Shown here in pieces: positions 1 through 8,414 of a stretch of 64,000 bases of DNA. Below the pieces are notes generated by a model that ran no database searches, was not told the origin of the DNA, and was given only the letters and a program-made list of their open reading frames with translations. The translations under genes were made by a program, and so were the position numbers. The first letter of the stretch is position 1. The number at the start of each line of letters is the position of its first letter. Source of the DNA: Tenebrionibacter intestinalis (GTDB lineage Bacteria > Pseudomonadota > Gammaproteobacteria > Enterobacterales > Enterobacteriaceae); assembly GCF_016632365.1 (NCBI RefSeq), contig NZ_JAEPBH010000001.1, positions 1 to 64,000 of the forward strand, in the 5' to 3' direction.

Positions 1-73
1 TCCCTCAAAGTGATCTACTATTCCGCGCAGCTATTTAGAGATAAGACATACTGAGGTTCGTATAGCGTGGCTG

Positions 74-503
74 CTAAATCGGTGCTTTTGCTGCTTTTTC
101 TTCTGCGCGAATGGCGGCTATTTTTCCCAAAATATAATCTTCAATATCAGCAGCAATCCAAAAACAGGCGGCAGGGCGCTTAACGCTGTAATATCGGTTG
201 CGTCTTTAATCAGCATTGCGTCGGATGCAAACAATAGCAGGAAAGCGATTATGTGAAATACCTTTACTGGAATACAGTAATAATAAACGCGCCCAGGCCA
301 ATCTTCATCATATGGTCGGGCATGTAAGCCTGGGCGTATAAACCAACGGGGATACCGGCAAAAGAAAACAGAATCATACCACCGCCGATTTCCAGTTCTT
401 TTCTTTGCGTGACAGCCATGTAGCATAAATCGCCGTGGCCGTACCGACCATTACCGACATCGGCGCCGCTATTTTTAACGCCAGCTTAGCCCAGACAGGG
501 AAT
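74..503 (-). pseudogene. Decayed integral membrane protein gene, TauE/SafE-like
   Basis: Several frames on the minus strand together encode hydrophobic, coding-like protein, but no single frame is open. One frame (about 503-395) has the run VGTATAIYATWL followed by a basic turn, RKEKNW. The next frame (about 419-270) continues with a segment ending PVGLYAQAYM and GLGAFIITV. A third gives another hydrophobic stretch, and a fourth gives a charged tail ending AAKAPI just before the stop at 74-76. The order resembles a TauE/SafE-type permease (VGT motif, basic loop, P-G-x-x-x-A helix). At least two frameshifts are needed to join the pieces. The family assignment is tentative, and the last segment may belong to a different gene. 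Confidence 0.38.
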
Positions 504-945
504 AATCAACAGCAAATTGGCTATTCGGCGGCGCGCTATCTGATTGATACCGGCTGCGCTGAGGTGGCTTATTACCACAAAGAAGGAAAAACTCCGTTTT
601 TTCCTTCTTTGTCAACAAACTGAACACCGCATTATTTTGGGGGTCATCCAGAGTGTGGCTGAAACGTTGCGCGTCTGCCTTTTTGCTGGCGTGAGCATGG
701 TTTACAGGGCTGCTGGCAGACCGATATTCTCTGTTTTTTATATCGTATCAGGTGTGCGGTGTTCAGCACTTTTTACCAGACGGCCAGGGGACTTTCCTTA
801 TGGCAACGATATTTATTCTTCGCTTTACACGCCTTTTAATAACGCGCGGTGTGGTTTTACAAGGGGAGTTATCAGGAATGGCTATTTTTTGCACATTTAA
901 GGTGTGTTAATATTGTACACTCTTTCATCCGATCCCTGAGGAATT
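427..945. other. Gene-free stretch holding a partial repeat copy
   Basis: I see no convincing gene here. The open frames at 435-623 and 544-900 have no recognisable motif and run across the stem-loop repeat at 567-622. A promoter-like pair, TTGCAC at 889-894 and TATTGT at 911-916 with a 16-base spacer, precedes the small gene at 946. Confidence 0.5.
567..622 (-). repeat. Partial copy (copy 1) of the dispersed stem-loop repeat
   Basis: Only the first stem-loop module is present: ACAAAGAAGGAAAAA facing its complement, plus the terminal CAGTTTGTTGAC on the minus strand. It matches the 5' part of the three fuller copies at 21989, 38570 and 62275. The other two stem-loops are missing, so this copy is truncated soon after the GTGGTAA that follows stem I. 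Confidence 0.75.
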
Positions 946-1134
946 ATGGACACTGATTTAACCGCCACCCGCCTTGCTTTTGAATTTTTACGCCGTGAAA
1001 AAGAGTCGCTTACCCCTGCCCAGTTTCTCACCCGGGTGCGCCAGTTGCGTCTGGAATTTGAAGACCTGATGGAGCTGACTTCTTCTGAGTTGATAGAAGA
1101 GATCTCTTTCGCTTATCGCCTGGGTATTCATTAA
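946..1134 (+). CDS. Small hypothetical protein (62 aa)
   Basis: A 62-residue soluble, charged protein that I do not recognise. A clear ribosome-binding site (CTGAGGAATT) sits directly before the ATG and a sigma-70-like promoter lies just upstream, which supports a real gene. The sequence is predicted helical throughout (REKESLTPAQFL, then EFEDLMEL), with no membrane segment or cysteine. The ending EEISFAYRLGIH looks conserved in style. It sits upstream of an OrtT-like toxin gene but about 250 bases apart, so a functional link would be speculation. Confidence 0.6.
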   Translation: MDTDLTATRLAFEFLRREKESLTPAQFLTRVRQLRLEFEDLMELTSSELIEEISFAYRLGIH

Positions 1135-1380
1135 TTTCTGTTTTCGCTCTGCATGCCAGGCTTTTTGTTCGTTACCGCATCTCAGAAGATGTTTCATCAG
1201 ACAGGGCGAAGACATTAGGCTTAGCAAAGCAGGCGCGCCCGGTTTTTTCGATTTATTTTTAATCGTTAAAGATGCGGCGTTTCGTGTATTTTTCATCGTG
1301 TCCGTTGGCACTTACACCATTTGATAAAAATCACAAAATGCCGCATAGTGCCGCCTTCGTTAACCTTACCGCCGTTTTCC

Positions 1381-1554
1381 ATGACGCTTTATCAACATAT
1401 GCTGGTTTTTTATGCGGCGATGGCCGCTATTTCTGCCGTCATCACCTTTTTTCTTGCCCGGGATCGGCTGAGCATAAAATTGTTAAGCGCGGCGTTGATT
1501 GGGGCAACCTGGCCTGTGAGTTTTCCCGTTGCTTTGTTGTTCGCTCTGTTTTAA
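1381..1554 (+). CDS. ortT: Orphan membrane toxin of the GhoT/OrtT family
   Basis: A 57-residue protein with two hydrophobic segments separated by a short basic loop (LARDRLSIK) and ending in a PVALLFALF stretch. Length, the start MTLYQHMLVFY and the ATWP-x-SFPVALLF motif closely match E. coli OrtT (YdcX), an inner-membrane toxin of the GhoT family that lowers membrane potential and ATP and aids survival under stress. The ATG at 1381 was chosen because it gives the exact family length; the same frame is open further upstream. No GhoS-like antitoxin gene is adjacent, as expected for the orphan member. In E. coli this gene lies elsewhere on the chromosome, next to ydcY. Confidence 0.85.
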   Translation: MTLYQHMLVFYAAMAAISAVITFFLARDRLSIKLLSAALIGATWPVSFPVALLFALF

Positions 1555-2030
1555 TGGGGCTGAACTCGTATGTGGCGTGGCTTTTTCATCGCTTCGGCTG
1601 CCGCGGCTATTTCATTTTGACCATTTAACATGCATCAACCTTCCCCCGCAGCGAATGCGGACTAAAGGCGTGCCGGCCTGCGCCGCTGCCTGCTTTGGCA
1701 GGGCAGATTACGCTTAACTGAAGCGAATAAAGCGCGCGGCAGGCGTTCGTTGCAAACGCCATACATCAAGAAATTGCCTCGGGTTTGATAGCCACAAAGC
1801 GCGTAAGTCTCCATGTTGCTCGGTATGGATACTTTCGCCGCGCCGCCTTGCGGTTGGTATCAGGGAAGCCTGGGCGCATGCGGAACGCTGTAAGTTTAAC
1901 AATGTAAAAACATAAGAGGCTTAAATCCTGCTCCCAGGCGTGTTTATGCGCTACAGACTACAGGGCGGCGCGTTCTCTCACCGGTAAAACGATGGTAGAG
2001 TTTGGGCAAATTATTCCAGGGGAAGCGATA
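1555..2030. other. Gene-free stretch before dcm
   Basis: The open frames here are short and unlike known proteins. I found no RNA gene, clear terminator or repeat. Confidence 0.45.
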
Positions 2031-3452
2031 ATGGAACAACCCGATTTCACATACGGGAGGCGGATACCTGCAGCACACCAGGCAGAAGAAGCGGTTGCGC
2101 AGGATAAAGAACGCGCGCTGGCTGAGCAGGTATTACAGATTTATGATGTAAAGACCGTCGTTGAAAAACTCAACGCCGCAGGCGGCGACTGGAGCCGTGA
2201 ATCTTTTCGGCGCTGGTATGAAGGTAAATCGGCGCGCCGCAGTCTTATTGAGCGTGAGAAGGTTATTCTGCAGGCGCTCTTGCCGCCACCGCCTGCGCAT
2301 CACGGCCGTTACGCCTTTCGTTTTATCGATCTTTTCGCTGGTATCGGCGGTATTCGCCACGGTTTTGAGGCTATCGGCGGGCAGTGCGTTTTTACCAGCG
2401 AATGGAATAAGCATGCGGTACGCACTTATAAAGCGAACTGGTACTGCGACCCCCGGGCGCACCGCTTTAATGAAGATATTCGCGACGTCACGCTCAGCCA
2501 TCGCCCGGAAATTAACGACGAGCAGGCAAGTGAGCATATCCGGGCGCAGATACCGCAGCATGATGTGCTGCTGGCGGGCTTTCCATGCCAGCCTTTTTCT
2601 CTGGCGGGCGTTTCCAAAAAAAACGCGCTGGGCCGCGCTCACGGGTTCGCCTGTGAAACGCAGGGAACGCTCTTTTTCGATGTAGCGCGCATTATCTCCG
2701 CCCGGCGCCCGGCTATTTTTGTACTGGAGAATGTTAAGAACCTCAAAAGCCATGATAAGGGAAATACGTTTCGCATTATCATGCAGACGCTGGATGCGCT
2801 GGGTTATGACGTGGCCGATGCCGATATTAACGGGCCGGACGACCCAAAAATTATCGATGGACGTTATTTTCTGCCGCAGCATCGCGAGCGTATTGTGCTG
2901 GTAGGCTTTCGTCGTGATACGGGGCTTAGCCGAGGGTTTACGCTGCGTGAACTGCCCGCATATTATCCGGCGCGTCGCCCGACCTTCGGTGAACTGCTGG
3001 AAGACAGGGCGCCGGAAAAGTACATTCTGTCCCCGATGCTGTGGCGTTATCTTTATCAGTACGCCAAAAAGCATCAGCAGAAGGGCAACGGTTTTGGTTT
3101 TGGCATGGTCGATCCGACTAACCCGGGCAGCGTGGCGCGCACGCTTTCTGCTCGCTATTACAAAGATGGCGCGGAAATTTTGGTCGATCGCGGTTGGGAT
3201 AAAGCGCTGGGCGAGCGCGATTTTGACAACGCAGCTAATCAACAGCATCGCCCGCGGCGTCTGACGCCGCGCGAGTGTGCCAGGCTTATGGGGTTTGAAG
3301 CGCCGGGAAGCGCTGATTTTCGTATCCCGGTATCAGATACCCAGGCCTACCGCCAGTTTGGCAACTCGGTAGTGGTGCCAGCGTTCGCGGCCGTGGCGCA
3401 ACTGCTGCAAAGCCGGATTTTACAGGCCGTGGAGCAGCGTGGAGAAACCTGA
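2031..3452 (+). CDS. dcm: DNA cytosine methyltransferase Dcm
   Basis: Modifies the inner cytosine of CCWGG to 5-methylcytosine using S-adenosylmethionine. The C5-methyltransferase motifs are in order: [10 protein letters not shown] (motif I), [11 protein letters not shown] with the catalytic cysteine near residue 186 (motif IV), VLENVKNL (motif VI), [11 protein letters not shown] (motif VIII) and QFGNSVVVP (motif X). The frame is open from an ATG at 1992, but the ATG at 2031 follows a good Shine-Dalgarno site (CAGGGGAAG) and gives 473 residues, matching E. coli (472). The N-terminal 90 residues are the usual variable Dcm extension. The stop shares one base with the vsr start, so the two are co-translated. 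Confidence 0.96.
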   Translation: MEQPDFTYGRRIPAAHQAEEAVAQDKERALAEQVLQIYDVKTVVEKLNAAGGDWSRESFRRWYEGKSARRSLIEREKVILQALLPPPPAHHGRYAFRFIDLFAGIGGIRHGFEAIGGQCVFTSEWNKHAVRTYKANWYCDPRAHRFNEDIRDVTLSHRPEINDEQASEHIRAQIPQHDVLLAGFPCQPFSLAGVSKKNALGRAHGFACETQGTLFFDVARIISARRPAIFVLENVKNLKSHDKGNTFRIIMQTLDALGYDVADADINGPDDPKIIDGRYFLPQHRERIVLVGFRRDTGLSRGFTLRELPAYYPARRPTFGELLEDRAPEKYILSPMLWRYLYQYAKKHQQKGNGFGFGMVDPTNPGSVARTLSARYYKDGAEILVDRGWDKALGERDFDNAANQQHRPRRLTPRECARLMGFEAPGSADFRIPVSDTQAYRQFGNSVVVPAFAAVAQLLQSRILQAVEQRGET

Positions 3453-3934
3453 TGGCAGACGTTCACAGCAGGGCCGTGCGAAGTAAAAATATGCGAGCTA
3501 TCGCCACGCGTGATACCGCCATTGAGCAGCGGCTGGCTGCGCTGCTGGCGGAACGGGAAATACCGTTTCGCACGCAGGATGCCTCGCTTGCCGGAAAGCC
3601 CGATTTTGTGCTGGATGACTGGCGCTGCATTATCTTCACGCACGGCTGTTTCTGGCATCATCATAACTGCTACCTTTTCAAAGCGCCCGCCACCCGCACG
3701 GCGTTCTGGATGGAAAAAATTGACGGCAATGTGGCGCGCGATCGCCGGGATATTACGCGTTTGCTGGCGGAAGGATGGCGTGTGATGGTGGTGTGGGAAT
3801 GCGCCCTGCGCGGGCGCGAAAAGTTGAGTGACGACCGCCTTTTTGAGCGCCTGGAAGAGTGGATTTGCAGCGGTGGCGCGTGGGCGGAAATCGACGCGCG
3901 TGGTATTCACGTTTCCCGGGCGACGGAGCCGTAA
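3452..3934 (+). CDS. vsr: Very short patch repair endonuclease Vsr
   Basis: Nicks DNA 5' of the T in T:G mismatches that arise when Dcm-methylated cytosine deaminates, which starts very short patch repair. The family sequence is complete: RSKNMRAIATRDT near the N terminus, GKPDFVLDD with the catalytic aspartate, then IFTHGCFWHHH with the metal-binding cysteine and histidines. At 160 residues it is close to the E. coli protein (156). Its start overlaps the dcm stop by one base, as in E. coli, so methylation and repair of its mutagenic by-product are co-expressed. Confidence 0.96.
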   Translation: MADVHSRAVRSKNMRAIATRDTAIEQRLAALLAEREIPFRTQDASLAGKPDFVLDDWRCIIFTHGCFWHHHNCYLFKAPATRTAFWMEKIDGNVARDRRDITRLLAEGWRVMVVWECALRGREKLSDDRLFERLEEWICSGGAWAEIDARGIHVSRATEP

Positions 3935-4392
3935 TTATTTCCTGTCTTTGCTGCGTTTACTTACCAAAGAGATGGCAAACCGAACTGCAAAAATAGCGAT
4001 AGCGGCGCCAGCTATTTATTTGTGCCCGAACGCGCTGCGCGCGCTCGCCGCTCAGCCGTAAAATCATCCCGGCGCTCATCGTCTCAATCGCCTCCGCTTA
4101 CCGTGCCGTCGCGATGTCGAAAAGACATACGTATGTTCTGCAACGGCGGCGAGCTTTCCCGGCCGGGATGGCGCAAACCAGGCAGAGCGTTGGATGCTAT
4201 GCAGCGTAAACAGCGCGCCTGCGCCCGAAACGCATATACCTTACCGGGTAACAGGACACTGTAAACGCGTGTGGCGTATGAAGTCTGCGCCAGTAAAGCC
4301 GTTTATTTTCCATGCGCGCGTTGTTGGTTTCCGCTACCTTACTTTTGCTTCATACTTAGCGGGAATTTAACAAAATAGAAAGGAAGGTTATT
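3935..4392. other. Gene-free stretch between vsr and yedI
   Basis: E. coli carries yedA at this place. Nothing resembling it is present. The short frames at 3828-4264 have no recognisable content. Confidence 0.45.
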
Positions 4393-5307
4393 TTGGCCGG
4401 AAGTAGTTTATTAACGCTGCTTGATGATATCGCCACGCTGCTGGACGATATCTCTGTTATGGGAAAACTGGCGGCGAAAAAGACGGCGGGCGTATTGGGA
4501 GACGACCTCTCGCTTAACGCGCAGCAGGTTAGCGGCGTACGTGCTAACCGTGAGCTGCCGGTTGTGTGGGGGGTGGCGAAAGGATCGTTTGTCAATAAAC
4601 TGATCCTGGTGCCGCTGGCGCTTATTATCAGCGCGTTTGCGCCCTGGGCTATTACGCCGCTGTTGATGATTGGCGGCGCGTTTTTGTGCTTTGAAGGTGC
4701 AGAAAAAGTGTTGCACAGCTTTCAGGCGCGCGGCAAAAAACACGATCCCGAGGCGCGCCAACAGCGGCTGGAAGCGATTGCCACGCACGATCCGAAGACG
4801 TTTGAGCGAGATAAAATTAAAGGCGCTGTGCGTACCGACTTTATTTTGTCGGCGGAAATTGTGGCCATTACGCTGGGGATTGTGGCTGATGCGCCGCTGC
4901 TCAACCAGGTGCTTATTCTTTCCGGTATCGCCATTCTGGTTACGATAGGCGTCTATGGCCTGGTGGGGGTGATAGTCCGGCTGGATGATATGGGCTATTG
5001 GCTTGTCGAGCGTACCTCGTCGCTGTCGCGAGCGTTGGGTAAAGCGCTGCTGGCGACGGCGCCGTGGCTGATGAAAGCGCTGTCCGTGCTCGGTACCATT
5101 GCGATGTTTTTAGTCGGGGGCGGTATTGTGGTACACGGTATCGCGCCGCTTGGCCACGCCGTTGAAAACCTGGCAGCCCAGAGTGGCGCGTTGATGGCGC
5201 CGGTGTTGCTCGTGCTCATAAATCTTGCGTTGGGGTTAATTATAGGCGGTATAGTCGTATTGATTGTGAACGGCATTAACAGCCTGCGCGGTAAAGCGGC
5301 GCATTAA
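4393..5307 (+). CDS. yedI: DUF808 inner membrane protein YedI
   Basis: A 304-residue integral membrane protein that matches E. coli YedI (305 aa) along its length. The N-terminal half carries the DUF808 signature: [26 protein letters not shown] and [12 protein letters not shown]. Several hydrophobic segments follow (around residues 75-100, 150-200 and 225-295). The start is TTG, preceded by AGGAAGG at proper spacing, which I prefer over internal methionines because the family N terminus is then intact. Its function is unknown. Confidence 0.93.
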   Translation: MAGSSLLTLLDDIATLLDDISVMGKLAAKKTAGVLGDDLSLNAQQVSGVRANRELPVVWGVAKGSFVNKLILVPLALIISAFAPWAITPLLMIGGAFLCFEGAEKVLHSFQARGKKHDPEARQQRLEAIATHDPKTFERDKIKGAVRTDFILSAEIVAITLGIVADAPLLNQVLILSGIAILVTIGVYGLVGVIVRLDDMGYWLVERTSSLSRALGKALLATAPWLMKALSVLGTIAMFLVGGGIVVHGIAPLGHAVENLAAQSGALMAPVLLVLINLALGLIIGGIVVLIVNGINSLRGKAAH

Positions 5308-5401
5308 ACGTTAGCGAAATACCTGCAATGGTCCGGGCAAACGCCGTTTTTCCTGGCTACTCTTAGAGGTTATTAACCTCTGAATAACAGGAGACGGCAA
5401 A

Positions 5402-5581
5402 ATGCGTTTTACTATTGGTGATGAGGTCAGGCACACAAACGGCGCTCAGCGCATGATTGTTACCGGCGTTGCCAGCGGCATGGTTGAGTGCCGCTGGTAC
5501 GACGGCTATACCGTGCAGCGCGAGGCGTTTCGTGAAGATGAATTATACCCTGCGGGTTGCGCAGCAGAGGTTCAGGCGTAA
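5402..5581 (+). CDS. yodC: Small conserved protein YodC
   Basis: A 59-residue protein read directly from the sequence. The central stretch RMIVTG..SGMVECRWYDGY and then REAF match E. coli YodC (60 aa), a DUF2158 family member of unknown function. The ATG follows a GGAGACGGC ribosome site. The stop codon lies inside the loop of a terminator hairpin, so the gene is probably a monocistronic unit. Confidence 0.9.
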   Translation: MRFTIGDEVRHTNGAQRMIVTGVASGMVECRWYDGYTVQREAFREDELYPAGCAAEVQA

Positions 5582-5596
5582 CGCCTGGGGTTTTTT
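5573..5596 (+). terminator. Rho-independent terminator of yodC
   Basis: CAGGCG and CGCCTG form the stem with the yodC stop codon TAA as the loop. GGG and six T residues follow. Confidence 0.75.
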
Positions 5597-5820
5597 ATCA
5601 AGTCGGCATGGATTTACATGCTGGTTTTTTGCATAAAGGTGGTGTTAATGATGGGTTGATGGTGGTTTTATGGTTTGTTACTCCTGATTTTATTAATAAT
5701 AAAGCATTTTATTGGGGATGAAGCGTAAAAATCTGGCAGAATAGCAGCGTTACATAAGCGTTTCCTGCCACAGTAATAGCGTCTTCGCCAGAGTGTTCTT
5801 AAATATCAGGGAGGGGGGTC

Positions 5821-7485
5821 GTGTCTACGGACCGAAACCAGCAACAAACAGGTATTATCAAAAAACCGCGTAGAGTCGTTAATATTTGCTTTATTGTGGT
5901 ATTTCTCTGCTCCACGCTTTTAACATGGCGCGAAATGGTCGTGCTGGAAAATGCGTACATAGCCTCACAGCGCAATGTGCTGGGGAATCTTGCCACATCG
6001 CTGGATCGTCACCTCCAGCACAGCATTGATAACCTTTTTTTTTACCGCAATACCATGCGTTATGCATTGCAGTATCCTATTTCAACCGATAAATCACGCC
6101 AGGCCATTACGGAATTTAACAATAAACGCGGGCTGACGCACTGGCAAATTCGCCTTGATACGGACCGCAGTATGCCGATAAACGGCGTATCTGACACAAT
6201 GGTCGAGAGTGATTCGCTGCTAATACGCGACGAGGCTACTCTCTATAATGAGTTGAGCGCGGCGCTGGAGCTCAGCTACATTCTACAGTTGTCGGACACC
6301 CGCAAAACGCTTCAGTTTCGTACTTATTATGTATCGCGTGCGGGTTACTTCATTTCCAGTATGCTCTCCCCCAACAGTGACGCCCTGATTAGTCGATACT
6401 ATCGCCATATTTCACGATCTTACTTTACGCACCATGACAAAAGGCAAAATCACGGGCGCGGCGTGCGCTGGGAACACAGTAGCGATCCGAGTCGAGGTGG
6501 TGAAGAGGTGATAACCGCCAGCGTGCCGCTGGATTATAATAACCGCTGGTATGGCGTGCTGGCGATGGACTTTACCATCGCGGCTATGAATAAATTCCTC
6601 GTGAGTGTGCTGCCGGAGGAGGAGGAAGGGGCCATTATTCTTTATGACAAAAAATTTAATGTCATTACCGCTACCCGGCCCGATGAGGATAAGCCCCTGT
6701 TCACGCCGGGCCAACTGGCGCAAATTGCGCAGGGAATGGAGAAAGGCAACACTGGCGAAATCAGATTTAACAGTAATTTCGTAACATGGAGCAAGCTTAA
6801 CGCCTTTGACGGCGTATTGATAAAAACGCACACGCTGGATGAAACGGTTCGCGGTGAATTTGGGCGTATCAGTATTGTGCTGGCGCTGTTATGGCTGCTG
6901 TTTACCCTGATGCTGCTTGGTTCATGGATAGTTATTCACCGCCTGGTGAATAATATGATGTCGCTTCAGTCCCGCCTGGCCTGGCGTGCGAATTACGATA
7001 CCCTGACCCGCCTGTATAATCGCGGCGCATTCTTTGAGCAGGCGCAGGCGCTGGCGGCGCGGTGTAAACTGCACGATCAGCCAATTTCCGTTATTCAGTT
7101 CGATCTGGATTATTTCAAAAGCATCAACGATCGCTTTGGTCATGACGCCGGCGACAGAGTACTAAGCCATGTGGCAGGCATTATCAGCCATGCCCTGCGC
7201 GGAGAAGATATAGCAGGCCGCGTTGGCGGTGAAGAGTTCTGCGTGGTGCTGCCTGGCGCCACGCTCGCTCAGGCTGGAGACGTTGCCGAGCGCGTGCGTG
7301 AGCGCTTTAATCATAAAGAGTTGCTTATCCGTAACGGCACCACGCTGCATATCAGCGCGTCATTCGGCGTTAGCGCATCCCGGGAAGACAACGGCTACGA
7401 TTTTGAGTGTTTGCAAACTATTGCCGACAGACGTTTGTATAAAGCGAAGCAGAGCGGCCGTAACCGCGTCTGTACCCGCGGTTAA
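5821..7485 (+). CDS. dgcQ: Diguanylate cyclase DgcQ (YedQ)
   Basis: Makes cyclic di-GMP from two GTP and promotes the sessile state (cellulose, biofilm). It has a membrane helix near residues 20-40, a periplasmic sensor region of about 300 residues (CHASE7 type in E. coli), a second helix near 345-370 and a C-terminal GGDEF domain. The active-site motif is GGEEF at about residues 469-473, and an intact inhibitory I-site RGED lies five residues upstream, so product inhibition is expected. The GTG start follows GGGAGGGGGG. Length is 554 versus 564 in E. coli. The gene survives although the flagellar genes around it are lost. Confidence 0.95.
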   Translation: MSTDRNQQQTGIIKKPRRVVNICFIVVFLCSTLLTWREMVVLENAYIASQRNVLGNLATSLDRHLQHSIDNLFFYRNTMRYALQYPISTDKSRQAITEFNNKRGLTHWQIRLDTDRSMPINGVSDTMVESDSLLIRDEATLYNELSAALELSYILQLSDTRKTLQFRTYYVSRAGYFISSMLSPNSDALISRYYRHISRSYFTHHDKRQNHGRGVRWEHSSDPSRGGEEVITASVPLDYNNRWYGVLAMDFTIAAMNKFLVSVLPEEEEGAIILYDKKFNVITATRPDEDKPLFTPGQLAQIAQGMEKGNTGEIRFNSNFVTWSKLNAFDGVLIKTHTLDETVRGEFGRISIVLALLWLLFTLMLLGSWIVIHRLVNNMMSLQSRLAWRANYDTLTRLYNRGAFFEQAQALAARCKLHDQPISVIQFDLDYFKSINDRFGHDAGDRVLSHVAGIISHALRGEDIAGRVGGEEFCVVLPGATLAQAGDVAERVRERFNHKELLIRNGTTLHISASFGVSASREDNGYDFECLQTIADRRLYKAKQSGRNRVCTRG

Positions 7486-7713
7486 TGCTTTCGCGTCTGC
7501 GTAGCGGCCTAATCCTTAGCGGAAATCGGGTAAGCTGCGTTATACCAACGCAGACCGAACTGAAGCTCTGACGCCAGGCTCGGGCAGTGGGAAGACTACG
7601 TAAAATCAACATGTCAGCAATACTTATTATATTCATAGTATGTATATATATAACTAAATGTATTTTTTTTATAAATATAAAGCTTGTTTTGTAAAACCTT
7701 TGCGGATATGTTT

Positions 7714-7806
7714 AACGTTCATCAGATTTCCCTGATGTAGCGAATCATTAAGTGCTTCTTGCTTCAGGCAAGCTTACATCCCGGCCTTGCGCCGGGATGC
7801 TTTTTG
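7714..7806 (+). ncRNA. dsrA: Small regulatory RNA DsrA
   Basis: The sequence matches the layout of E. coli DsrA. A 5' stem-loop has ATCAGATTTCCCTGAT, and then comes TTAAGTGCTTCTTGCTT, the conserved segment that pairs with the rpoS and hns messages. The 3' end is a terminator stem, CATCCCGGC pairing with GCCGGGATG, followed by five T residues. DsrA acts with Hfq to open the rpoS leader at low temperature and to repress hns. It lies between the dsrB/yodD side and dgcQ as in E. coli. The first base is set by alignment to memory of the E. coli RNA, so the 5' end may be off by a few bases. Confidence 0.88.
7777..7805 (+). terminator. Terminator of DsrA
   Basis: A perfect nine-base-pair stem (CATCCCGGC with GCCGGGATG), a five-base loop and TTTTT. 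It forms the third stem-loop of the sRNA. Confidence 0.85.
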
Positions 7807-7826
7807 TGGCTGATACCTGAAAAAAT

Positions 7827-8060
7827 CTATCGGTTGATCTCTGATACGCTGAAGTCGTGAATGTCCAGTTCAAATGCCTCTGCCAGCGCGTCCCAACTGC
7901 CAAACGTTCTTCCGTTCACCCTGACCTGATCGGGATTATCCACGTTATCCGGAAAGTACACTTCGTGTTCCGCGATTTCACTGATGGCCGCCAGCAGCGC
8001 ATCCACATCTACGCCAACTTCGTGATGTACTGTTTCGCTGTGCGCTTTTCCTGTTGTCAT
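7827..8060 (-). CDS. yodD: Stress-induced protein YodD
   Basis: A 77-residue acidic protein. VGVDVDALLAAISEI near the N terminus and FELDIHDFSVSEINR at the C terminus match E. coli YodD (75 aa), a small protein linked to peroxide and acid stress. The frame is open further upstream, but the ATG at 8058-8060 has a strong ribosome site (GGAGGCAACG) and gives the family length. It is divergent from dsrB and convergent with dsrA. Confidence 0.92.
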   Translation of the reverse strand: MTTGKAHSETVHHEVGVDVDALLAAISEIAEHEVYFPDNVDNPDQVRVNGRTFGSWDALAEAFELDIHDFSVSEINR

Positions 8061-8225
8061 CGTTGCCTCCACCCAGATTTGAGCCCGATAATAAGTATAG
8101 ACGCTGCCGCCTGGCGCAATATGCGACGCTTGCGCGCTGGCAGGGATGAACAACTTAAGCCATACCTTTACAATGCAATGCTGTTGCTCCGGTCAGCGGG
8201 GCGGAGAAACAAAAGAGGTTGACGT

Positions 8226-8414
8226 ATGAAGGTGAGCGATAAAGTAACGGTAAAAACGGATGGTGGCCCGCGTCGTTCTGGCGTGGTGCTGGCCGTGGAG
8301 CCATTCAGCGAGGGTACCATGTACCTGGTTTCCCTTGAGGATTATCCTCTGGGGATCTGGTTTTTTAATGAAACGGGCCATGCGGACGGGATATTCGTTG
8401 AGAAGGCGCAGTAG
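8226..8414 (+). CDS. dsrB: Protein DsrB
   Basis: A 62-residue protein that is almost identical in outline to E. coli DsrB ([40 protein letters not shown]). It is a small conserved protein of unknown molecular role whose expression in E. coli depends on RpoS. A GAGGTTGACGT segment provides the ribosome site. In E. coli the next gene is rcsA, followed by the fliE-R cluster; both are absent here. Confidence 0.93.
   Translation: MKVSDKVTVKTDGGPRRSGVVLAVEPFSEGTMYLVSLEDYPLGIWFFNETGHADGIFVEKAQ

Noticed and set aside
544-900. 118-codon open frame on the plus strand
   Set aside because: It runs through the stem-loop repeat, has no ribosome site and has no recognisable motif.
1272-1628. 118-codon frame overlapping the OrtT gene
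   Set aside because: A different frame across a clear OrtT match; no similarity of its own.
2133-3248. 371-codon open frame on the minus strand
   Set aside because: It is fully antisense to dcm, and its translation has no family features; the dcm frame has every methyltransferase motif.
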